The notes under the pieces: generated by a model | What the model was told of the DNA's origin: nothing | Database searches by the model: none | The model's input: only the letters and a program-made list of their open reading frames with translations | Shown here: piece by piece, positions 1 to 11,101 of the stretch | Position numbering within the stretch: the stretch's first letter is position 1 | Layout: the number at the start of each line of letters is the position of its first letter | Position numbers and translations under genes: made by a program | Assembly: GCA_016858145.1 (NCBI GenBank) | Contig: JAEHOE010000028.1 | Location: forward strand, 930,001-994,000 | DNA: 64,000 nt | Origin: Edaphochlamys debaryana | Lineage: Eukaryota; Chlorophyta; Chlorophyceae; Chlamydomonadales | Reading direction: 5' to 3'

Positions 1-305
1 CCAGCTGCCTCCAGCGTGCAGCCCTTCATCCACCTGTGCTCACAGAACGCCACCCCCCCACAGACAGCCAGAGCGCCGGCCGCAGCCAGCTAGGTGCTCA
101 GGGCACTGGCAGTCCTTGCTGCCATGCTCGGCTTTCCACCACCCCACGCCCACGCCCAGCCCTCCGCCCAGTCCTTGCTGCCAGGTTCCGTTTGTGACCC
201 AACCCACGCCCAAGGGCACTCCCAGCCCTTCCTCCCCTCCCCCAACGTCTCGCCGCGAGCCCCCAAGCACCGCCCCTGCCCCGACGGTTCCCCGGCCGGG
301 CCCGC
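1..305. other. Sequence beyond the 3' end of the Iojap-like gene
   Basis: No convincing coding exon is visible. The stretch is C-rich and holds an imperfect tandem duplication of about 60 bp: the 15-mer CAGTCCTTGCTGCCA occurs at 110-124 and again at 169-183, each followed by a similar CCCACGCCC-rich segment. It probably includes the 3' UTR of the minus-strand gene ending at 306. I see no TGTAA (TTACA on the plus strand) here, so the poly(A) site is not located. Confidence 0.4.
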
Positions 306-1785
306 TCACAGCTTGGTGCTCCAGGTCGGGGCCTGGCTGGGCCCGGCCGGGCCCGCCGCCGCGTCGGGCCCAAAGGGTAGCTCCACCTCCTCGGCCGTTG
401 CGTAGAAGCTCTCAATGTCCTGCGGCCGAATGGAGCAGATGGAGCGCATGGGGTTTCGGATTGAAGATTGAGGGCCCGGGTCTCAGCTGTGGCGCCCGGC
501 CGCTGCCAACCCGCTGCGCCCCATGCAGCCCCGTCCATGCCACCCCGCGTCCTGGGTGCGTCTCGCTGCTGCGGGACTACCTAGGCGCTGGGCTGCCTGG
601 CTCGGTCACCTCAGAACCCTTTCCACTCCGTGTCCAGCATTCCCGCTGCTCCGCCATGCTGCGATGCAGGCAGCTACAGCAGCAGACTCACAACAGCCCT
701 TCCAGCCAGCCCCCTTCCCGAGGCTCACGCAGTACTCCTGCTGCTCTGCTGTGAAGACAGCAGTCCTTACTGTCACCCTGCCCGCCCTTGACCCTGCCCG
801 CCCTTGAACCCCCCCTGCTTACACCACACAGCAGCTGCCCCGCGTCCCCGCCCCCTCCCCCCTCTCCCCCAGGCTCACGTAGTACTCCCGCTGCTCCGCC
901 GTGAAGAGGTGCAGCACCACGTCCCCAAAGTCCAGCGTCTCCCAGGGCGAGGAGCCGGGCAGGTTGAGCCGCGCGCGGCCGTAGCGCTCCGAAGCCATCT
1001 TCTCCACGCGTGCTAGCGCGGCCATGAGCTAAGAGGAGGCAGGAGGGTGTGTGGTGAGGGAGGATGTGGATGGTGGTATTGGTATGTGACCGGTGCGGCA
1101 GGGGTCCGGCGGACGGCCCGTAGGGTTTCAAGGGGAGGCCGAGCGGCCGAGCCGGGCAACGTGAGGCGCGGTTGCGCAGCAGGGAGGGGCCCTTGCCAGG
1201 TGCTGCAAGGGAGGACCGTTGTCGCGGGGGGTCTGCTCGTGCAGATATCTAACCATAGGACCCTCACCTGCGGCTTGCTGAAGACGGTGGCGACCACAAG
1301 GAAGCTGGTCCAGCTCACCACGGGCGCTGCGGGAGGGGATGTCCAGGCGGCGGGATGTTTGAGCACTCCGACCGAGGCAACAGCCCTACGCCCTGGCTCA
1401 TATAGCACCAGCAACGCTTTTCCCCTGTGCCCCCCGTGGACTGCAGCCGTGGGCCTGCTCGCTCGCGAAATGCGGGTCGTTGCTGCGCCACAAGACAAAT
1501 GCCCCCGGCGAGCCTCACGTCAGGCCGCACAGCTGACTTACCAACATCGAGAACCACCAGGTCGGTACACTTCACCTCGTCCGCTTCCCGGGCCACAGCA
1601 ATGGCGAACGCCCTACTGTCGACGTCCCCTTGTGTGGCCGAAGCAACAAGTCGCCCCGCCCTTTGGGCTCTTTGCGATAGAGCTTGTGCTGGGCGGCTGC
1701 TAGATGGCACCAGGTTCAGCAGAGTCTGTGCCCGAGAACGCGGGGTCACCAAGCTCTGGGGGCGGCTGCGGAGCATTGCGGACAT
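306..1785 (-). CDS. Iojap/RsfS-family ribosomal silencing factor, organelle-targeted
   Basis: Four exons (1785-1542, 1326-1268, 1028-879, 419-306) join in phase into 188 aa. Family role: RsfS/Iojap proteins bind uL14 on the large ribosomal subunit and block subunit joining; plant members act in plastids or mitochondria. Residues 1 to about 45 are Ser/Arg/Ala-rich without acidic residues, like a transit peptide. The domain follows: a strand ending LVVLDV, then SWTSFLVVATVFSKPQ (family pattern of a Tyr/Phe-rich strand before the ATG.S..Q helix), then WETLDFGDVVLHLF and EQREYY, then FYATAEEVELPF at the C-terminus, all diagnostic of Iojap. The ATG at 1785 is chosen because it opens the transit-like segment; a second ATG lies three codons in. 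The length fits the family. Plastid versus mitochondrial targeting cannot be decided by eye. Confidence 0.9.
720..757 (-). repeat. Decayed copy of the 3' end and donor of Iojap exon 3
   Basis: On the minus strand this segment reads like the end of exon 3 plus its donor (879-912): GCAGAGCAGCAGGAGTACTG then CGTGAGCCT, against GCGGAGCAGCGGGAGTACTA then CGTGAGCCT. A weaker third copy lies at about 633-660. It lies in the intron downstream of the exon. Confidence 0.7.
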
Positions 1786-2177
1786 TCTTGCAGCACAGGA
1801 TACTCTACACTCCTCTTGCTATTTACTTGTGACAGGAGCTCGCTTATGCGTCCAAAAGTGCCGCTCGCGACCGCGCCGCGCCTGATACACACACGCTCTG
1901 GCGCCTTCCCTTGCCCCCCTGTCATTCGCAATGTTGCATGGCCCCCAGCATTCCCTTGCATCGCTCAACTCGGAAGCAAATGTTTACCCTGCTCACACTA
2001 AGCGCCTCCTCCTGTGCTCCTGTGTGCCTGCCCATACCGGTACGTCGCCACTAGACGCGTATGTCTCCATCGCCGCCGCCATTCGAACCCCAGCCACTTT
2101 ATCCCCGCACCGCTCATCGCCCCCCGAACATCAAGCCAAATCACATTCGTTCGCACAGTCTCCTTAGCCCCCGTGCC
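1786..2177. promoter_or_regulatory. Intergenic region: Iojap-like promoter and GT47 3' end
   Basis: These 392 bp separate the ATG of the Iojap-like gene from the stop of the GT47 gene, both on the minus strand, so both the upstream gene's 3' UTR and the downstream gene's promoter must lie here. I see no clear TATA box and no TGTAA signal on the minus strand. Confidence 0.4.
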
Positions 2178-5100
2178 CTACACATCTCTCCGCCGGTGCC
2201 GGTGCCGGCGCCGGATGTGCTCCGCCCGCAGGTTGTCCAGCCGTCGCTGCAGGCCCGACAGCGTCCACTCGTACGCCTGGCCGCCGTACTCCCGCTCCCT
2301 GGTGGCGGGCGGGGGCGGGCGAGAGTGCGGGCGAGAGTGAGAGTTGTGTGTGAGACATGCCGCAACAGGGTGGTGGGTGGAGGGTGGGCGGCTCTCATGC
2401 AGGTTCGTAAGTGCGGAGGAGTGGGAGCACGGGGGGGGAGGGTACCGGTATGAGCGGGTGGGAGCAGGGGCGTGGCGAGGGGAAAGGAGGGTCCGCAGGC
2501 TCATCAGCGCAGGGGAGGAGGGTGTTCGGTGGCGGACAGCAGCCGCAGCCCCATGGACCCTCCCAAGTCCCAATGAGACCCACGCCCCGCAGCGTTGCGC
2601 TTGTCCCTCTGCACACCCCGCTATGCGGTGCCTCTCCACCCCACAAGACCTCACCATCTCGACCACATGCGACCAACCTCCTAACTAACAACACATGAAG
2701 GTCCGCAACGGTATCCTCAGCACTCAGCCCTCACCCTATGAAGGCGCGGCAGTACTGTGCCAGCTGCTGCCCCTGCCCCTTGCTCCCTTTGCTTATTCTC
2801 ACCAAACCGCCCCCCCCGGAATCTCACCATATGAATGCGCGGTAGTATTTCGCGAGGTTTAGCCGCATGTTTGCCAGCTCCTGATCGCTGATGCCCCGCA
2901 GCAGCTCCACGATGGAGGGAATCGAGGACGCCGGCAGCCGTACGCTGAACTCCTCGTACGGCATGAAATCCTGCCGTACCACACGTGGTGTACGGGAGGG
3001 GGTGCGGGGCGGGGGTTGCAAGAGCCTTGAGGCACGGCTGCGGGGCTGCGTCGTATCGTTCCCTATTGAGATGGCGCTGACTTCAAGGCCAGCAATTGGC
3101 CTCAGACGGCCTCAGCCCACCTGCAGCCCAACCCTCTCAGCCGACTCGGCTCCACGTTCCAAAGCCAAACCCGCCTCCACACCCATGAATCCGTCCCACC
3201 CAGCTCTGCACTGCACTGTCGCGATCAAGCGAGCAGCCCGTCGCACACACCACCCTCACGAGCGCGCACCTCAGACGGCGGGAGAACCCCCGTCCCCGAC
3301 CCGGCTGCACACTTCACCTGCACGCCTACTCTGCCCCCTGAAACCCTAAAACCCCTAAAACCGCACGCACCTCGAAGGGCTGGTAGACCCAGTCCTGTAT
3401 GATGACCGGCACGCAGCCAAACTGCACCGCCTGCACCAGACGCAGGCCCCAGCCGTAGCCATAGCTGGGGGGGGGGCAGAGGGGCGGGGGCGGGGAGGGG
3501 GGCGGGGGCAAGGCGGGAAATGGAGGGCAGGGATTCTTGCATTGAGGAAGGGATGGTGTCGGGACCAGGGCCAAAACGCCCCCTCCCCCCCCAGAGCACG
3601 TGCGCCCCAGCCCCCCCACACTCCACCCCCGCGCCCCTCCGCCCCAGCCCCCTGCCCCTGCCCCTCCACCACCCAGCCCTCCCTCTGCCCTTTACCCCCT
3701 CACGGCGCGATGCAGAACTTGGAGGTGCTCAGCAGCTGGCGGTAGTTGGGTGTGCGCCCCTCCAGGAAGAGCACGTCGGGGGGGAGGGCGCCGGTGGCGT
3801 TGAGGGCGTCCAGGTGGCGCTTGAGGGCCTTTGGTGGGGAGGGGGGAGGGGAGGGGAGGGAGGTTAGGGAAGGCGGAAAGGGAGGGAAGGGGGAGAGGAA
3901 GGGAAGGGGGCAGGACGCGAAGAGGTGGGGAAGTGCAGGCCCACAGAAGGGTGGCTGCTGGCCGCGCGGAGGAAGCACGCAGCGCAGCAAGACGGAGAGG
4001 CAATGAGGAGTTCAGCAAGTCTGGGAAGGGCGCTGCACAGGGGCGCAAGAGCGGGCTGCCGCCGCCGCACCTGCCGCACGCCGCCGCTGTAGATGTTGCC
4101 GTCACCCACGCCGCCTGTGTGGGGTCCAAAGCGAAGGGGGTTGAGCAGGGTTCTGAAAGCTTACAGGCGATCAGGGCCGTAGGCCCGCTCGAAACCGCCC
4201 AGCAAACCCGCCGCCTGGCGGGTGCTTAGGGTGCGGTGCACGTGTCGCCCGTGGGCCCCGGCATGTCAGGCCAGAGAGGAGGTAGCGCGGTGCGAGCCCG
4301 TGCCGCCCACCCACCCCAGCCCCCACCGGCAAAGCCGAAGAGCAGCGTCCGGTTCTCGTCCCGACCCCCCGTCTGCTGGATCCTCTGCGTGTGGCGGGGC
4401 GAGGGCAGGAGGCGCGCACATTCAGCGGCCGGCACGGCAAAAGATGTGGGGGCGCGCGTTCCCTTGCTCATGTCACCCACCCCAGGCAATGCAATCTCCT
4501 CCACCGATCCACATCGTCCCCTTGCCCGGTAGCAGCCGGCTACAGCCCTGAGCGAACTTCCCCTCCCCCCCTGCCCGGTAGCAATCCGCTGCGTGCCTGA
4601 GCAAACCTCCCCCTCCCCCTTCCTCTCCCCCCCCTGCCTGGTAGTAGTCCGCTGCCCCCGTGGGCAGGATGTCCAGGAACTGGTTGATGGGTGGCACCAC
4701 CAGGTCGCGCTTGACCTGGGGAGGAGGAGGAGAGGGAAGGGTAGGGGGGAGGGGGGGTGGTAAAGGAGGGCGGGATGGGGACAAGGGGGGTTGACAGGGG
4801 GGGAGAGCAGCGAGGCTGTGGGGCGGGTGACGGGAGGGCACATCAGGTCGCGCTTGACCTGGGGACAGGCGGGGGGGAGGGAGAGGACACAGGGGGAATT
4901 AGAGGGGACGTGTTTGCGTGGGCACGGTCTGCTGGGAAGGCGGGCATGGGCGCCCCAAAGCTGCCCTCCCCCCTCCTTTCCCCCCAACCCCAACCCCCAC
5001 TTCGACGCAGGCGTAGTCCTTTGCCCTCACGCTCAGCGGGCGTTTGAGGCAAGCTGTTCCCCTCATGCCTATCCCGTAAGCCCGCCTCACCCACCCACCC

Positions 5101-8100
5101 ACCCACCCACCCCCACCCCCCACCTGGATGCATCCGTACTCCTTGTTGGAGATGTCGGGCCACCCCATGTCCCGCTTCTGGGGAGGGAGGGGGAGGGGGA
5201 GGGAGGGTGCCGAGAGGGGTGCAGCAGATGAATCCAACCCCCCCGTATGCATCCTCTCCTTCTCCTCGTGTATCGCGGGTGCTGGCTGCGCTGTCACGGT
5301 TGCGGCGCTACCCTGCGCTAGGAGCCCCTAACGGGCCTGCAGCCCGAACAACACCAGCTTGATGCCCCCGGAACACGCCCCTCAACCCTTGCAGGCTGCA
5401 CCGCACCCTAAGGAGGGCACAGTCCCCAACAGCGATCTCACGTGCAGCCCAAAGTGCACAGCTTGATGCCCCCTAGCACACACCCATACACGGTACGCCC
5501 GTGCAGGCTGCCCCGCACGTTAGCGCTTCCTTCTCCTCCTCAACCGTTATAAACGCTACCCGTGCGCTAGCATCCCACGCCCATGGACACCATGCTAACA
5601 CACACACACACCTGAAAGCAACGCGCACGCACCTGCAGCCCGAAGTGCACCAGCTTTATGGCGCTGTCCTGCAGCCAGCGCGAGGCGTGGCAGGTGCCCC
5701 GGTCGCCCGTCATGAAGTAAAAGTGGTCGCGGCCGCCTGGGGGGGGGCAAGGGCGGGGAAGGAGGGGGGAGGGGGAGGGGGGAGGGGGAGGGGGGAGTGG
5801 GACGGGGGGAGGTGATGCTTCGCGGAGGGAAGGGAAGGAAGAGGAAGGAGGAAACTGGGTGTGCCATGGATGCAGCGGCGTGTACTCTGTACCAGGGCCG
5901 GGTGGCGGTGGGGAAGCGGGGGAGAGCAAGGCGGCCCGGCAGAGTGGGCCCCCCACGCACCCGACCGGTTCCAGAAGGGGTAGTTCTCCTGGATGTGCTT
6001 GATCACCCACTTGGCCTGGGGTGGGGTGGGGTGGGTGGGGTCGAGACGTGGAGGGGTGGAGGCGTGTGGGGGCGGAAGGGTTAACGCAGGGCTCCGTGGG
6101 GCCACCGCCTCGGCGCTGCGCTCAGAGGTTCGTTGCGGGGGCCTGGGCGACATGCGTTGAGGCAAGACGCGCATTCACCCCCACTTTCCCCTCTACCCCG
6201 CCTGCCCCCCACCGGCTCTGCTCCCAGCACCGGACCCGGGGAACCCCCTGCAGAGCCCCATCCCTGCCACTCACCCCGCCACTGCCGCCCCGCCCCCTCC
6301 CATACCCGCGCCCTTCCATACGCACCTGCGGCGCGGGGTCCCGCACGTTCCCGATGTAGAAGTAGAGCAACATGGGCACGTAGAAGAGGTTGGCTTCGTA
6401 GGGGTTCTCGGTGCGGGTGGCGTTGTCCTGGGGTGGGGGTGGGGTGGCGGGAGAGGAGTCGTGGAGGTGAACCGGATGGGTCAAGTTGAGTCGGTATCGT
6501 AGGGGTGGGGCTCTCGGTGCGGGTGGCGGTGTCCTGGGTTTGGAGGGTGGGGGTGGGGGTTGCAGGAAGAGAAAGGAGGGAAGGAGGTACGCCTGGAGGG
6601 CGGGGGCGCATGTTGAAGAGAAGTTGGGGAGATGGCGCTCCGCCCAGCTACGGTGGCAAGCCTCCCAACTCAGAACCCGGGAGATAGCCCCCTCCCGGAC
6701 GCTCACTACGGCCGCAACGCAAAGAGTAACGCACCCACTTGCATGCAACCCTGGCACGCCCCTCCCTTCCTTGACCCCATGATACGAGACGCCGCGCCCA
6801 CCCCGTACGCCGTACGCCGTACCGCACCCGCAGGAAGTGCATCATGAACCACTCGTACGCACGGTACCTGCGGAGGTGGGGGATGTGGAGAGCCAAGGCT
6901 TGTTGGTTGCTTGGTCGGTTGGTACGAGCTTGAAAGGTGCCAGCCCCAGCCGGCCCCAGCCACCGCCTCTCATCCTTAGCCCGAGCCCCGTTGCTTTACG
7001 CCCCTTCCTTCGCATTGCCTTGCGGCAACATCTCACACATCTCACACATCGCCCTTCCTCTTCTCCGTATCCCGGGCCTCGCTCGCTGGAGCCTCCTTGG
7101 ATGCCCTGGCCCCACCCCATGGCCCCACCCCCTCTGTGGCCTTTGCACTCACATGGGGTCCCGTCCAAACTGCCCGTCGTTGTAGTCGTACCTGCAATCA
7201 ACGGCCAACGGTTGTCACCTATTATTTGTGCCTCGAGGGCCAACACACGTTTGAGCTGTGAACGCAACGCAAGGGCACGGGCCAGCCGACAGGGGCTGCT
7301 GGACGAGGGCGGCGGCGGCCGTACTAGCCCGTACTCACGGGAAAGCGACGGTCCACGGGAGCTCGTACATGTAGATCTTGAGCTTGGAGTGCGACCTGCC
7401 GTACGCACGGGCGGCCCATGCAAGTCATGCACCGCACGCAGGGCCGCGTGCCTCTGGCACGTGGCGCGTGTCACTCTTTACGCCTCGGCCAGGCTTCGCA
7501 ACACCCACCCAGCCAGGCAGCCACCTTCTCAGCCCGGGCTTCCAGGCCACGCACACCGTAGGCCTTGCCGTACATACTTCGTACTGCACTGCACCGTACT
7601 GCATGCCAGAAGTTCCAAACCCCGCGGCTTCCAGGTGCGGCACACTGCCGGCACTACCCACACCGGATGGCCCCCATCGCCCATCGCCTCACCTCAGGTC
7701 GGGCACGGCCCCCGGCGTGACGGGCTGGAAGGCCGTGGTGCGGTGGCAGCCCATACCGAAGTAGCTGGGAGGGTCGGGAGGGAGGGGTTGAGAGGGGGTG
7801 TCCAAGGGGAGGGGCAGGGGGGGAACGGGGTTGCTGGTGGGAAAGTCAACGAGTCTGTGCGGCTGTGGCGCGATGGCAGCCCCCGCCAGCAGAGAAGGCC
7901 GGTGCGGAGAGAGGCATGTGGGTGGAGGTGGAGAGAGGCACGCGGGTGGACGGGGAGAGAGGCATGTGGGTCGAGAAGGTAAGAGGTATCGATGCACGAG
8001 AGAGCTGGAGAGACGTGCGCGTGCCCAGACCATGCCATGGGGCACGGGGCCGCTGCGCCAACGCACGCCGCCCCCCCTCACCCGGGCTTGCAGTGGCAGA

Positions 8101-10661
8101 AGCCGCTCCTGCAGGTGCCCCGGCCCAGGCAGTCGGTGGTGAACCAGCAGGCGTCCGTGTCGTCGTGCTGCGTGGGAGGGGGTGGGAGGTGGGGGTGAGA
8201 GGGGAATCGGGTTCGGGAGTCACCCGGATGCGGCTCTGTAAGGAATAAGGCCCAGCCAGCCGTGGTGGAGCCTGTCCCCTGTCACGCCAGCCAGTCCAAG
8301 CCCCCTACCTAACACAAATATACACCATCACGTGTGGCCCCTCACCGTGCCGCAGTCCGTGCCGTTGAATCCCTTGTGGCACACGCACTCCTGCATGGCC
8401 TTGTGCTCCCTGCCCACAGGATGGGAGGGGAGGGGGGGCCGTGCGGCCGGGAACCGGGCTGGTCGGGGATCTGAAGTCGGGGGACGGCGGTCAGCAGACG
8501 CGGAGGAGAGCAGGGGCCCCGTGGGATGGCGCGGGGTGCAGGACCGAGCACGCTCACACCGGGACGGGACGGGCATCGGGCGCCTTGCGAACCGGCCGGC
8601 TATTCTCCGCCCTACGGTTCACAGGCTCAAACGGGCAGCCCTTCAAATCCACCCACCAGCTGCCTGTGCAACCCCCTCCCCTGACTGGTGTCTGGCCACC
8701 GCCACTGGCAAGTAGCCCCTGCCGTCCTCCTCCACCCCCGGCCCCTTCGCTCAGGTGTTCATCTTCCATCCTTCCTCCCCTCAGCCCGGGGGCCTCACCA
8801 CTTCATGCACACGCCTCGGCCGTTGGAGCAGCGGTTGGGGCAGTCCGAGAGCGGGTAGGCCCTCTGCACGCCGTCCCAGTTGGCCATGCCCCACTGCGAC
8901 CCGAGCAGGGAGGGAGGGAGGGAGCGAGGGAGGGGCGCGTGACCAAACCGGCGGGGGAGCACGTACGCATCCGGAGGTTGCGACCAGGGGTGGTCAGCTG
9001 ATCCAGTCGGGGCGTGCAGGGAGTGCAGGGAGGCAGGCAGGCATGTGCCCCAGACCTGGCCGTCAACACACCAAGCCTGGACCGTGCTCTCATCCGACCC
9101 AGTGCTCCCGGCCCCTGCCCACAGGATCTGGGTCGATCGCCCTGTCACCGCACACCCCACATCACCATCCTTCCCCTGCTCACACGAGCAGCCCTTCACC
9201 CTTCCACGGCACCCGTCGCAAGACATTAGCTCACCCCGGCTTACACGAGCAGCCCCCGAGGCATTGCCGTTTCGCCCCACAGCCATGCCCCGGACCATGA
9301 CGCCAGGCGCACCTTTTCCTTGGGTGCTCGGAGGTCCGGGTTGGAATCATAGGAGGCACGCGAGCCCTGCGTGGGTATGTTTGGGATGGTTTGGGTACTT
9401 GGGTTGGGTGAGATTGCATTACAGACTTGCGAATAATGGTCGTGGAATGTGCCCCACGGCTGATCTGCTGTTCTGCACAGCCGCACACGGTTGGCTTGGG
9501 CTGGCAACACGGAGGCAGGCAACCGGCACGGTGTGATGTACAGCGGGACGTACCGTGCCCCTGCCGTACAACGCACCTCGGGGGTGTACCTGTCGTACCA
9601 TATGGTGCTGGTGTTCCAGTCGTCGGGCAGCTCGGAGTTGATCGCGTGATTTGGATCGGCGTGGATCCAGCACCGCACGTCGTGATCCGAGGCTCCCAGC
9701 TCGTGGGTGCAGTCCCCCAGAATCTACGACACGTTGATGGGAGTGTGACGCATGGGCGAGATGGGTTAAGGCAGAGGAGGGAAACAACGCTATCTATCGC
9801 CAAGTCCGATGGCGCGGATCCATCCTGAAGATACGGTACATGCCCAGCTTTGTGGAACCTTGCAGAGGGCCGACAATGCCCGGCTGAACAGACGCAGCGA
9901 GCGACAGAGCCAAGACGAAGGCAGGCTAGGTCCCAGGGGCAGGTTGGAGGACAGCCATACATGCTGTCATCTAGTGGTCTTGAGCCCTTGCCTGTGCCTC
10001 TTGCGCCCCCACCCCCCCACCCCGAGCTCACTTCTGGGGCGGGGCAGTGCACGTTGTGGCACGCGCGGAAGCACTCGCAGTGCTTTGGCCAGAGGTATCC
10101 ACATGACCCTGGGGTTGGGTTTGGGAAAGGTCAAAAGCAGGAAGGGCCACGGCAGCAGAGCGTCAAGCCGGTGTTGCGGGGGCACAGGTGCGGTGCGCCC
10201 TGTGCTCCAATTGACCAAAACAGCCCGCTAGTCCGCGGTAACCCAGACCAATAGCGCAGCCCGACCACAGCGCTTAGCAGTCGCGACCTCACCAGGGTCA
10301 TCGGGAGTCTGCCGGCACGCGGCTAGGCGGTCGACCTCACAAGCCTCGCCTGCCAGGTCACGCGAGAGAGCGCTGGGTTCGTGCCATTGTGTTGCAACCC
10401 TTCCCTCACACCTGAGCCAAATCCCGTTCCAGCGCGCTTGTGGTCTCGAGGAAAGCACCCCTGGCCGAGTTGGGACCCCGGCTTACCTTCCCAGCCCCAA
10501 TTGCAATTGCACTTCCCCGTCTCCGCGTTGCAATTGCCGTTCTGAGTACATCGCTCCGGGCACGTCCTGGCTTGCTCTATGACCTCCTCTGCAGCATACA
10601 CCACCACCAAGGCCAGCGCGAGCAAGGAGAGATGGCTCGGCCTCCACCACGGCCCGCTCAT
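2178..10661 (-). CDS. EGF-repeat exostosin-like glycosyltransferase (GT47)
   Basis: Twenty-one exons join in phase into 609 aa: 10661-10487, 10108-10032, 9723-9577, 8893-8799, 8409-8346, 8167-8082, 7764-7693, 7395-7339, 7191-7153, 6867-6828, 6427-6326, 6015-5961, 5736-5633, 5177-5124, 4715-4638, 4384-4327, 4114-4071, 3828-3704, 3464-3371, 2970-2828, 2298-2178. A short N-terminus and hydrophobic segment (about residues 11-24, LSLLALALVVVYAA) suggest a type II Golgi anchor or signal peptide. Cys-rich EGF-like units follow (CPERC...CNCNWGW; CPNRCSNGRGVC...CVCHKGFNG; C..GTCRSGFCHCKPG). The GT47 domain starts at KIYMYELP and includes YEANLFYVPM, RDHFYFMTGDRG, KRDLVVPP, NRTLLFGFAG, STSKFCIAPYGYGWGLR and FGCVPVIIQD. 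Family role: glycosyl transfer in the secretory pathway; donor and acceptor are unknown here. The C-terminus is Arg/His-rich. The ATG at 10661 is used because upstream in-frame sequence starts only with GTG. Intron 15 appears to use a GC donor (CAG|GCAGGG). Confidence 0.88.
2733..2762 (-). repeat. Decayed copy of the 3' end and donor of GT47 exon 20
   Basis: The minus strand would encode LAQYCRAFIG followed by GTGAGG, against the true exon end LAKYYRAFIW followed by GTGAGA (2828-2860). It lies about 95 bp into the downstream intron. Confidence 0.7.
4521..4603 (-). repeat. Two decayed copies of the 3' end of GT47 exon 15
   Basis: Segments at about 4521-4556 and 4571-4603 resemble the exon end at 4638-4665 (GCAGCGGACTACTACCAGGC on the minus strand), each followed by the same G-rich start of the intron. 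They form a tandem array reading away from the exon. Confidence 0.65.
4996..5025 (-). repeat. Decayed copy of the 3' end of GT47 exon 14
   Basis: The minus strand reads AAGGACTACGCCTGCGTCGA then AGTGGGGG, against the exon end AAGGAGTACGGATGCATCCA then GGTGGGGG (5124-5150). Confidence 0.6.
5336..5476 (-). repeat. Two decayed copies of the 3' end of GT47 exon 13
   Basis: At about 5336-5370 and 5440-5476 the minus strand has GGCATCAAGCTG...GGGCTGCA, against the exon end GCCATAAAGCTG...GGGCTGCAG (5633-5660). The surrounding intron shows the same pieces in tandem, including CGCTACCC..GCGCTAG at about 5307 and 5555. Confidence 0.6.
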
Positions 10662-11101
10662 GGTCTTCTTCCGATCATAATAAACCACGCGGATCCATCA
10701 TCTAGGAGGAAAGCGACGTCGGCCACACAGAAACTCGTTGGGAGTTGCCAGTCGGAATGGCGGGATACAGTTCTACACGTTAAAGCAGGTGATAGGAAGC
10801 ATCAGCGTATGTGTCATAGCGGTGTGGTCCGAAGGTAAGTATGTGGAGCAGCGGTGGGGGGGGGGAACCGTGAGAATTTGGGTCAGGGGGGCCGTGTTGC
10901 GCGTGTCGTCGTGCGGGGTGCTCCCGAGGGGTGCTCCCTACCCTGCACCGTCCAGTTACATGTCCAAACGCTATATACTCGGGTTTGTCATGCTACTCGA
11001 CGTCGTGCACTTCCTTACACCCGGTAGTGCCTCATCACTTACACAGACTTCGCCCCCCGCCTCCAGGCTTGTCCTACCACCGCTCGAGCCCCTCCCCACG
11101 C
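10662..11101. promoter_or_regulatory. Intergenic region: GT47 promoter and M1AP-like 3' end
   Basis: This 440-bp gap lies between two minus-strand genes. It contains three TGTAA motifs on the minus strand (11039-11043, 11015-11019, 10956-10960), any of which could end the M1AP-like transcript, and must also carry the GT47 promoter. A run of ten or more G lies near 10857-10865. Confidence 0.45.
11015..11019 (-). terminator. Candidate TGTAA polyadenylation signal of the M1AP-like gene
   Basis: TGTAA (TTACA on the plus strand), the usual volvocine poly(A) signal, lies about 85 nt past the stop at 11102. Equivalent motifs at 11039-11043 and 10956-10960 make the exact site ambiguous. Confidence 0.4.

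Noticed and set aside
2065..2090. tRNA-like T-loop (GGGGTTCGAATGG on the minus strand)
   Set aside because: The arm does not pair and no acceptor stem or anticodon arm can be built around it.
306..2178. Reading the leftmost exons (306-1028) as the C-terminus of the GT47 gene
   Set aside because: The GT47 frame ends in a TAG at 2178-2180, while exons 306-1785 form a complete Iojap protein with its own ATG and targeting leader.
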